Source: a virus
Strand: one strand, 5' to 3'
IMG/VR virus record: IMGVR_UViG_3300027801_000030
Coordinates: 1 to 53,379 of that record
DNA: 53,379 nt
In this document: piece after piece, positions 9,142 to 15,164 of the stretch
Layout: every line of letters starts with the position of its first letter
Numbering within the stretch: position 1 is the first letter of the stretch
Notes under the pieces: generated by a model
Database searches by the model: none
What the model saw: the letters and a program-made list of their open reading frames with translations, nothing else
Told to the model about the DNA's origin: nothing
Program-made: the position numbers and the translations under genes

Positions 9142-9900
9142 TTACTTAAGACGTTGTTGGAGTTTGTCTTTAATAATATTGACTAAAGTTTGCTTTGCAT
9201 CACTCTTGTCGGAAGGTTCTGGATCACCGCATGGTGATTCATCATCACTATCTGGAGAAACAACTACCATTTCATCTTCTGGTGATTCATCATCTGGGCT
9301 AAGTAAGAGCTCTTCTTGTTCTGGCTCATCATTAGCTTCAGGCTCATCATTAGCTGGAGCATTTAAATTAGGAAGTGATAATCCTGCTAGTTGCATGATT
9401 TTTTGTAACTCTTCCATATTGTCTGCACTTGCTTCAATACTTACAGAACCTTTATCAGTATTTTTATGCTGTTTAAATTCTACTGATCCACCTTCTGTAC
9501 TATCTTGAGGTTCTCCGCTAGTAATACCATAAGCATCGCTCATTGCTTCATCAATAGATTCTAATCCTGCTAGTTGCATGATTTTTTGTAGTTCTTCAAC
9601 TGCTTCTTCTACTGTTTCTTCTTTGTCTTCGTCTTTTTTTCCTTTCATTACTCCGACTGCTTTGCTATATCTTCCTTTAGCGTCCTTTATTTTTGCTTTA
9701 TCTTCATCGGTGTCCACATCATCATCTTTCTTGCCGTTCTTTTTATCTTGATATGCTTGTAGTCCTGCAGGTAATTTACCTTCATCTACTGGAGCGTCTG
9801 TAGTAGGCATAACTGGAGTGATTCCGTCAGCTTCGTACATTTCATCAATAATGTTAAGTAACGTCTTACATAAGTCTAGGTCGTTTACTGGATTGCTCAT
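9142..9900 (-). CDS. Acidic repeat protein, possible scaffold or core protein
   Basis: A 252-residue, very acidic protein (long Asp/Glu/Ser/Pro runs) with two copies of ELQKIMQLAGL, at about residues 108-118 and 164-174. A related motif, LKQLAGLP, occurs in the 650-residue protein next to gp17. The two copies share a 29-base exact DNA repeat. The N-terminus NDLDLCKTLLNIIDEMYEADG and C-terminus TLVNIIKDKLQQRLK look helical. It overlaps the upstream gene by 4 bases (ATGA type). Acidic, repeat-containing late proteins near terminase genes can be scaffold or internal head proteins, but this is inference; no family is recognised. Confidence 0.7.
   Translation of the reverse strand: MSNPVNDLDLCKTLLNIIDEMYEADGITPVMPTTDAPVDEGKLPAGLQAYQDKKNGKKDDDVDTDEDKAKIKDAKGRYSKAVGVMKGKKDEDKEETVEEAVEELQKIMQLAGLESIDEAMSDAYGITSGEPQDSTEGGSVEFKQHKNTDKGSVSIEASADNMEELQKIMQLAGLSLPNLNAPANDEPEANDEPEQEELLLSPDDESPEDEMVVVSPDSDDESPCGDPEPSDKSDAKQTLVNIIKDKLQQRLK
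9379..9407. repeat. 29-bp direct repeat, copy 1
   Basis: Exact 29-base match to 9562-9590. It encodes the QKIMQLAGL core of the second motif copy in the acidic protein. Confidence 0.85.
9562..9590. repeat. 29-bp direct repeat, copy 2
   Basis: Exact 29-base match to 9379-9407, 183 bases away and in frame, so recombination between copies would delete 61 codons without a frameshift. Confidence 0.85.
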
Positions 9901-10586
9901 TTTATTCCCCCAGACTGATTAATTGTTGTTACTTCTTTAGAATCGGTGCTTTGTCCCATGTTGCCTGCGTTATTAATAGTGTCCCATATAGGTCGTAAAG
10001 TGTCACCCATTAAGTCATCTTTATCAGGATACTGTCTAAAATAGTCTGCACCTTTTTCTGCTTTAATTTTTTCTAGCTCTGCTAAGAACTTAGCATTGTA
10101 TTCTTCACCAAAACCATATTCTCTGCCTAGTAAATCTTCATCAATTTCGTAATGTTCTTGGTCTTCGCTGTTAAGTAGTGCATCGTCTTCGGTAACACTT
10201 CTGTCTTTATCAGCTTCAACCCTTGATTCTGCTTGTTCTGATTGTAATCGTCTCGGATCTTTAACATCATAACATAAAACTCTATCAGCGTCTAAGCCTA
10301 AGTTTACTGCTACCCAAACTTCAAGTATTCTTGCATTAACAGGATACCCAATTATAACATCAGTAGAACAAACTTCTGATATAAGTCTAACACCTTTAGT
10401 GCTTGTGAACTCTACTGGGTTCTCTGAAATGGGTTTACGTTTAAAATCTGCTACGCTTACTACATTATACTTTGCTAAGGCTTTCTCAATAACTGCAATA
10501 TGGTCTGCAGTACAATCAGCCGCAATTTTAATACGGTAAGAGTATTCTTTGTTTAAACTTTCTGCTAAAAAATCTTTAAAGTTCAT
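9897..10586 (-). CDS. Conserved T4-like late protein, unknown function
   Basis: A 229-residue protein starting MNFKDFLAESLNKEY; the ATG at 10584-10586 was chosen because CAGGAG precedes it and a late promoter lies just upstream, while the longer frame would read through that promoter. The N-terminal half mixes strands and helices (YRIKIAADCTADHIAVIEKAL, VRLISEVCSTDVIIGYPVNA); the C-terminal half is acidic and helical. The short N-terminal motif F-x-x-F-L-A-E is common in T4-like marine phage proteins, some of which are virion-associated. It sits between gp16 and gp17 genes and overlaps the following acidic protein gene by 4 bases, so the two are probably co-translated. Confidence 0.75.
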   Translation of the reverse strand: MNFKDFLAESLNKEYSYRIKIAADCTADHIAVIEKALAKYNVVSVADFKRKPISENPVEFTSTKGVRLISEVCSTDVIIGYPVNARILEVWVAVNLGLDADRVLCYDVKDPRRLQSEQAESRVEADKDRSVTEDDALLNSEDQEHYEIDEDLLGREYGFGEEYNAKFLAELEKIKAEKGADYFRQYPDKDDLMGDTLRPIWDTINNAGNMGQSTDSKEVTTINQSGGIK

Positions 10587-10609
10587 GGTTGAAAATCTCC
10601 TGTTACATG

Positions 10610-10618
10610 TATTTATCA
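10610..10618 (-). promoter_or_regulatory. Late promoter TGATAAATA
   Basis: TGATAAATA on the minus strand, 23 bases before the ATG at 10586 and followed by an AGGAG site. Confidence 0.75.
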
Positions 10619-10630
10619 TCTGACTCAAGA

Positions 10631-10658
10631 AAAAAGGCACAATAAAATGTGCCTTTTT
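10631..10658 (-). terminator. Rho-independent terminator
   Basis: On the minus strand AAAAAGGCACA-TTTTAT-TGTGCCTTTTTT: a GC stem with A and T runs, so it can act in both directions. It ends the 10680-11024 gene. Confidence 0.88.
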
Positions 10659-10679
10659 AATTTTGATTGTAACCTAAAC

Positions 10680-11024
10680 TTAACTTACAACTAAGCCTGT
10701 ACCTAAAGTAACTGTAGCGCCACTAAAATCGTAACTGTTAGCAACCTGAGTACCAATTGCTCTTAATTGTACTTGAACAGATGCCGCATCAAATTGACTT
10801 CCATCAACTATCGCATGAACTTGTCCTGCGGCGGCGGTTGGGATAACATACATTAGAGGTTGTAAAACTCCTAATGTTCGTTCAACTGCTTCACCATATG
10901 CATCGTCTTCTGCTTGAAGGTCTGCGCCTGTGTCAACTAAAACTGCTACAAGGTTATGTCTTGAAATAAGAGTCCCTGTTACAAATTCGGCAACACCGGA
11001 TCCTGATCCTTTTGTTTGTGCCAT
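10680..11024 (-). CDS. Small virion structural protein candidate
   Basis: A 114-residue protein rich in Ala, Val, Gly and Thr, with beta-strand patterning (EFVTGTLISRHNLVAVLVDTG, then VTLGTGLVVS at the end). No signal peptide, no cysteine, no enzyme motif. It has an AGGAG site, its own CATAAATA late promoter and its own strong terminator, i.e. a single-gene late unit of the kind used for abundant head or tail proteins. Head decoration protein is a reasonable guess; no family is recognised. Confidence 0.7.
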   Translation of the reverse strand: MAQTKGSGSGVAEFVTGTLISRHNLVAVLVDTGADLQAEDDAYGEAVERTLGVLQPLMYVIPTAAAGQVHAIVDGSQFDAASVQVQLRAIGTQVANSYDFSGATVTLGTGLVVS

Positions 11025-11040
11025 TTTTATTCTCCTGAAT

Positions 11041-11048
11041 TATTTATG
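11041..11048 (-). promoter_or_regulatory. Late promoter CATAAATA
   Basis: CATAAATA on the minus strand, 16 bases before the ATG at 11024, followed by AGGAG. Confidence 0.65.
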
Positions 11049-11071
11049 AGCAAATTATTTGCTCTATGTTA

Positions 11072-11557
11072 TTATTTATCACTCTTGCCTAAAATTTTGA
11101 GTAGTTCGTTGCGATTAAGCGAAGTTGCACTGAATCCAGCTTCACCATCTTTACTTTTTACCCTGTGATCTAGGCTAGCTTTTTTTAGCATTAAATCTAC
11201 TTGCTTTAATTTTCTATTAATTTTACTGTCTTTAGCCTCTAATGCAATTTTTAACATGTTTGCCGCATTGTTAAATACACTACCAGCCGCCATATCAGTC
11301 ATGTTCATACCAAGACTCATTAACTGCTCGTAACTTTCGATTGCCTGGAGAGCAAGATCATCCATTTCTTTATCATGATGTTCCATTCCTCTTACTTCAG
11401 CTAACGCATTATTAATTTTTTCACTAACACTTATTGCATCTTCTACAGTTTGTATAGTAATAGCGGGTTCAATAGGAGTTTTGACTTCTTGTGATTGAGC
11501 GTCTAAGGCTTCTTCTATTGGCGGGAGATTAAATTCTTCTTCAAGTTTCTTGGTCAT
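11072..11557 (-). CDS. gp16: Terminase small subunit gp16
   Basis: A 161-residue helical protein with the layout of T4-like marine phage gp16: an N-terminal acidic arm (MTKKLEEEFNLPPIEEAL), a central coiled-coil region (DKEMDDLALQAIESYEQLMSLGMNMTD) and SVFNNAANMLKIALEAKDSKINRKLKQVDLMLKK, then a basic tail. gp16 regulates gp17 and recognises DNA for packaging. No Shine-Dalgarno is visible: the ATG lies exactly 5 nt after a TATAAATA late promoter, predicting a leaderless mRNA. It is separated from gp17 by a small structural gene and two other late genes. Confidence 0.82.
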   Translation of the reverse strand: MTKKLEEEFNLPPIEEALDAQSQEVKTPIEPAITIQTVEDAISVSEKINNALAEVRGMEHHDKEMDDLALQAIESYEQLMSLGMNMTDMAAGSVFNNAANMLKIALEAKDSKINRKLKQVDLMLKKASLDHRVKSKDGEAGFSATSLNRNELLKILGKSDK

Positions 11558-11562
11558 ACTAC

Positions 11563-11570
11563 TATTTATA
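11563..11570 (-). promoter_or_regulatory. Late promoter TATAAATA, leaderless arrangement
   Basis: TATAAATA-GTAGT-ATG on the minus strand. T4-type late transcription starts about 6 nt after this box, which would be the A of the gp16 start codon. Confidence 0.78.
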
Positions 11571-12305
11571 TTATTTTTGTAGTATGTCTAATAAAAATGA
11601 TTCATGAAGATCAATAATTTGTTCTGATATTGCTTTTTGTTCGTGAGGGAAAAGATGGTTAGAATGTCGTTTTTCTGGACTCTCATACATATCACCTGGT
11701 AATTTAATATCCATAATTCGAGTATTATTATTATTGTCTAAAAACAAACTTGAGTCTAGTTCACGGCATTCTGTACGAATAAAAAGAATTTTGATTCCTC
11801 GATTTTTACACACATTTACTAGAAAATTTAGATATGCATAACTATCATAATATTTTTTATAAGTAGGTTGGGATAGAAAATACTCATAGGCTATAGCGTT
11901 TTCGTTTTCAGGATAATGCACATTTAAGATTTCTCTATTATTAAAGAAATGCGGATCATCGTAGCCTTTGTCTGCATAATGATAGTTACCAGTTGCTTTA
12001 AGAGAATACATTATTCTAACACTTGCTGTTAAGTAAAAAAATAAAAACTTTACATCGTTATGATTAGTAATATGGTGTATAACTTTAGCTACAGTGGCAT
12101 CTATACTAGCACCCTCCCAACCCAAAGAAGTTCCAGGAGTATTATATTTCTTCATTAGTAATTCTACTGCACTTAGTCCCGGTGCGCCGTCCAAATTAAT
12201 GCGTTTTTTATTTTTGCCGTTTTGATTGTTACTGACTTCGCTGGCAGTATATTGTCCTAAGGGAGTAGTAAATTTACTGAAGCTATCGCCGCCGCATAGA
12301 ATCAT
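11571..12305 (-). CDS. SGNH/GDSL-like hydrolase
   Basis: A 244-residue protein with two hallmarks of the SGNH esterase superfamily: block I MILCGGDSFSKF near the start (Ser8 the likely nucleophile) and a C-terminal block with a candidate catalytic His in HSNHLFPHEQ (about residues 214-223). The middle has YLTASVRIMYS and a VNVCKNRGIKILFIRTEC strand typical of the alpha/beta core. Such enzymes remove acyl groups from lipids or sugars. It follows the gp4 gene by 3 bases in a structural operon and lacks a signal peptide, so it may be virion-associated or modify cytoplasmic glycans. The Asp partner is not certain, so the family call is moderate. Confidence 0.6.
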   Translation of the reverse strand: MILCGGDSFSKFTTPLGQYTASEVSNNQNGKNKKRINLDGAPGLSAVELLMKKYNTPGTSLGWEGASIDATVAKVIHHITNHNDVKFLFFYLTASVRIMYSLKATGNYHYADKGYDDPHFFNNREILNVHYPENENAIAYEYFLSQPTYKKYYDSYAYLNFLVNVCKNRGIKILFIRTECRELDSSLFLDNNNNTRIMDIKLPGDMYESPEKRHSNHLFPHEQKAISEQIIDLHESFLLDILQK

Positions 12306-12308
12306 CTA

Positions 12309-12782
12309 TTAGACTCTTTTCTTAGCAATACGCTTTTTTGGATTACGTTTTTTCTTTGTTTGAAATATTTGATCTTCGTTAATTACTTTAAATCTTATGC
12401 CTTTGCGTTTGCACCACTCTTGTGCGGCAGTCCACTTAGCGGCATTAATGGCTACTTGGATTTGATTCCTTGAACTCTTAGCATTTTCCATTGTTGTTTG
12501 ATTGCTAGGCTTAATTTCTATAAGCTCAACATGTGTTTGTCCACTTCTATCAGTGTATTGTATCATAAAGTCCGGGGTATAGTTGTGGTACTTGCCATCC
12601 ATTGGACTTCTATAAGGTATTTTAACGTTTTCACTTGCCCATTTAATTATATTTGGGTGTGAGTCGCACATTTTCATGAAGGCTAATTCCCAACTACTTC
12701 TATAAGTTGGATTTTTACCACCTATATACTTAGTACGGTTTTCAACAAGGTATTGACCGCTTGCAAATTTCTTGCCGTTCAT
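12309..12782 (-). CDS. gp4: Head completion protein, gp4 (gp50)-like
   Basis: A 157-residue protein matching T4 gp4-type head completion proteins, which have a nuclease-like fold. Visible features: NPTYRSSWELAFMKMCDSHPN, VKIPYRSPMDGKYHNYTPDF with the PDF strand, and ELIEIKPSNQT with the E-x-K pair of the restriction-endonuclease-like core. The C-terminus is very basic (KKKRNPKKRIAKKRV). In T4 this protein acts after packaging, before tail joining. It overlaps the upstream gene by 4 bases. Whether it is an active nuclease cannot be told; the D-(E-x-K) residues are present. Confidence 0.8.
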   Translation of the reverse strand: MNGKKFASGQYLVENRTKYIGGKNPTYRSSWELAFMKMCDSHPNIIKWASENVKIPYRSPMDGKYHNYTPDFMIQYTDRSGQTHVELIEIKPSNQTTMENAKSSRNQIQVAINAAKWTAAQEWCKRKGIRFKVINEDQIFQTKKKRNPKKRIAKKRV

Positions 12783-13213
12783 GGCTGGATGATATTACTG
12801 AATCTAGTGTTTGCTGAATTTTTAATTGCAGTTGTAATACTTACTCTGTTTCCTGTAGGTCTTATGTTGTTCATAGCATCATACCCATCTTGTGTTAACT
12901 TAATTGCTGAGTCTGGATCATCAAAATATACTAACGGGCTAAGTTGTTCTGATTCCGCAACTGCTAATAAAACTTTTGCCATTGTTAATGCCTTAGGCTT
13001 TTTGAATCCTGCAACTATTAACTTTTGTGTTACTTGATCATATAACGCACCGTCTATTGACCCAGTAGTAGAGACATAACCGGCAAGAATGTCGGAAGCC
13101 GCTTCTGGTAAAGGAAAATCAATTGTACTGTTTACTAAGTATGTTCTGATTGTGCCTTCATCGATTCGATATTTTATGTCATTACCGAACGTATCGTATA
13201 AACTTGTTGCCAT
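12779..13213 (-). CDS. Conserved structural-operon protein, unknown function
   Basis: A 144-residue protein starting MATSLYDTFGNDIKYRIDEG with a TAGGAT site upstream. It lies between a tail-tube-family gene and the gp4-like gene, overlapping the latter by 4 bases (ATGA). The sequence mixes helices (KALTMAKVLLAVAESEQ) with polar loops and has no signal peptide or enzyme motif. Position suggests a head-tail joining or baseplate component; I do not recognise a family. Confidence 0.7.
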   Translation of the reverse strand: MATSLYDTFGNDIKYRIDEGTIRTYLVNSTIDFPLPEAASDILAGYVSTTGSIDGALYDQVTQKLIVAGFKKPKALTMAKVLLAVAESEQLSPLVYFDDPDSAIKLTQDGYDAMNNIRPTGNRVSITTAIKNSANTRFSNIIQP

Positions 13214-13230
13214 TATCTATAATCCTACCA

Positions 13231-14373
13231 TTATGGTGTTTTAATTTGGTCTTCTGAACTTACATTCTCATTAATTGCTTCGCCGACCGCAGTTGATACT
13301 TTTGCAACAGCCGTTGATACTATAGCGTCTTTAACATTTTGTCCACGTAAAACTGCTGATAAGGCTGAGTCCGCAACATCACCTAATATGTCTTTAAATA
13401 TACTACCAGAGGAATCTTTTGCGCCTGCCGAACGAGTACCTGTATTTGATGCGGCATAAGTTGCTTCTTCAGCCGATCTAGCAATGGTCTCTGTATCAGG
13501 GTTACCAGGAGTCGTAGTATAGGCTGGCTGAGCAGAACGGTCTCTCTTATCAGCATCTTCTGTGCCTAATAATTTCAACGTTCGTGAAGTTTTCATAACT
13601 TCCGGTAAGTCTTCTTCAAATAAATCACCTGACAATTGAGCTATACTTTCAAATCTACTGAGATCTTCGTCGCCTAAAGCAAAGTTAAGTTCATTGAATA
13701 CCGTAAATCTTTCGTATTCGAACTCCATAGAAAACTCTTGTACCTCACTAGAAGAATAATCAATGCCACCTGGTTTAAAATTTGTCATTACTGGATTAAA
13801 AATACTATACTGTACTCCTTTCCTGCCATGATACAACACATAGTCTATGCGTTCAAAAAATTGTGCTGAAGCATTTAAGTTATAACCTGTCGCATTAGAA
13901 TCAAAACCGTCCTTCATATTGACTAGTCCGCCTTCTCTACCTCGATGACCTGCTATATCTCGGTCATCGCCTTTTTGCAAATTACGAGGGTCCATAAAGT
14001 GATAAGAGAAATATTTCATAAGTGTAGTTAACCACTCATTGCCTACTGTGTCAAACACCGTTATTCCTACTGGGTTATATGTAACACCTGTATTAACTAT
14101 TTTTTTCTTGTTGTATTGATTTTTAGTTTCTGTCTGAAATACAACAGAAGGTAAATCAGCAGTTCTAATTAAACTGCTGATCTCTTTTCTAAAATTGTGG
14201 GTATCTTTAAATTTATCGAATATGTCTCTGTTAAGAATAAAATTTACATATCCTTCAAACTTCTGCCTCGGCGGATTAACACCTGGTACGAGTTGCGACG
14301 CATTTCGGAAGTCCCTTACAAGGAACTTCTTACTGCCGTTTTCGCCGAGAAGATCTAAAAAATCTATGCCCAT
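13231..14373 (-). CDS. Tail-tube-family protein (gp48/gp54-like tube initiator candidate)
   Basis: A 380-residue protein with a GGGGAGT site. Residues ~45-240 show the pattern of the tail tube fold shared by gp19, gp48 and gp54: LIRTADLPSVVFQTET, a strand pair with NTGVTYNPVGITVFDT, then WLTTLMKYFSYHFMDP, and later VQYSIFNPVMTNFKPGGID with VQEFSMEFEYERFTVFN. The C-terminal ~120 residues are low-complexity, Ala/Thr/Ser/Asp-rich. It directly follows the gp19 gene. In T4, gp54 and gp48 start and cap the tube on the baseplate; a role of that kind is inferred from fold pattern and context. A tail terminator is an alternative. Confidence 0.55.
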   Translation of the reverse strand: MGIDFLDLLGENGSKKFLVRDFRNASQLVPGVNPPRQKFEGYVNFILNRDIFDKFKDTHNFRKEISSLIRTADLPSVVFQTETKNQYNKKKIVNTGVTYNPVGITVFDTVGNEWLTTLMKYFSYHFMDPRNLQKGDDRDIAGHRGREGGLVNMKDGFDSNATGYNLNASAQFFERIDYVLYHGRKGVQYSIFNPVMTNFKPGGIDYSSSEVQEFSMEFEYERFTVFNELNFALGDEDLSRFESIAQLSGDLFEEDLPEVMKTSRTLKLLGTEDADKRDRSAQPAYTTTPGNPDTETIARSAEEATYAASNTGTRSAGAKDSSGSIFKDILGDVADSALSAVLRGQNVKDAIVSTAVAKVSTAVGEAINENVSSEDQIKTP

Positions 14374-14397
14374 GGTTGACTCCCCATAGAGCTAATA

Positions 14398-15015
14398 TTA
14401 CGCTCTAAGTGTTGATTCGCCAGCCGCCGGTGCTGGGCTCAATGCCGAACCGTCTACATCATATTGAGTGGCGTTATCATACTTAATTGACATAATGATT
14501 TGAACTGGATCTGTTGCAGTATAGTCTTGATCAGTGTAGTCAACGTTAGTAAGGAAACATCCTTCTAATATCCAATATTCAGTTGCTTCAGTTGAACTAC
14601 CATCTAACACTTCAATCGCTGTTTGGAACTTATAGTCTGATCCGGCGGATGGAGCTGTTTGTTGGAAGTGGTTGAACTGTCTTTGTAACTGTCTACCGAT
14701 TGCTTTTGATGTACCGTTAGTCATATCATCCCTTACAGTAACAGTAATAGGATCCCAAGTATGTTTACCTTGGATATATACTCTTGAATTGTAAGAATCG
14801 ATAACAACTTCTTCATGAGTAATTTTTGGTCTAACTACTGATTGTACGTTTTGTGTAATAACTAAGTTATCACCTGCAACAGCACCACCGAAGCCTTCTA
14901 AAAATGTAACCCTGAATCGATACTTTAGTTTTGGCATTAATATGCCTGTTCCGGTAGTACTGTCGCCTGTCGGTACTCCGAACTTGTTTAATGTTGGTAT
15001 AGCTTCTAGTGCCAT
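14398..15015 (-). CDS. gp19: Tail tube protein gp19
   Basis: A 205-residue tail tube protein (T4 gp19 is 163 residues). Typical features are the N-terminal LMPKLKYRFRVTFL strand, VVRPKITHEEVVIDSYNSRVYIQGKHTWDPITVTVRDD, and FLTNVDYTDQDYTATDPVQIIMSIKYDNATQYD, i.e. the interface strands of tube subunits. It follows the sheath gene, as in T4, and has its own TGATAAATA late promoter and AGGAG site. The N-terminus is longer than in T4 by about 20 residues. Confidence 0.88.
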   Translation of the reverse strand: MALEAIPTLNKFGVPTGDSTTGTGILMPKLKYRFRVTFLEGFGGAVAGDNLVITQNVQSVVRPKITHEEVVIDSYNSRVYIQGKHTWDPITVTVRDDMTNGTSKAIGRQLQRQFNHFQQTAPSAGSDYKFQTAIEVLDGSSTEATEYWILEGCFLTNVDYTDQDYTATDPVQIIMSIKYDNATQYDVDGSALSPAPAAGESTLRA

Positions 15016-15065
15016 TGTATTCTCCTACGTTAATAAAATAATAACGATTATCGTTTATATGCAGA

Positions 15066-15074
15066 TATTTATCA
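15066..15074 (-). promoter_or_regulatory. Late promoter TGATAAATA for gp19
   Basis: TGATAAATA on the minus strand, 50 bases before the gp19 ATG, just after the sheath gene terminator. Confidence 0.72.
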
Positions 15075-15113
15075 CTTTTTGCAAAAAATAGTTAAAGTAT
15101 GTTATTATAACCA

Positions 15114-15140
15114 CAAAAAAAGGCGCCCAGTGACGCCTTT
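15114..15140 (-). terminator. Rho-independent terminator after gp18
   Basis: On the minus strand AAAGGCG-loop-CGCCTTTTTTT, 24 bases after the sheath stop; the loop is 8 bases. Confidence 0.88.
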
Positions 15141-15164
15141 TAGTGTTTTACTGTAAAGTTTAAC

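Noticed and set aside
10587-10640. Longer start for the 9897-10586 gene
   Set aside because: It would place the late promoter and AGGAG site inside the coding sequence.
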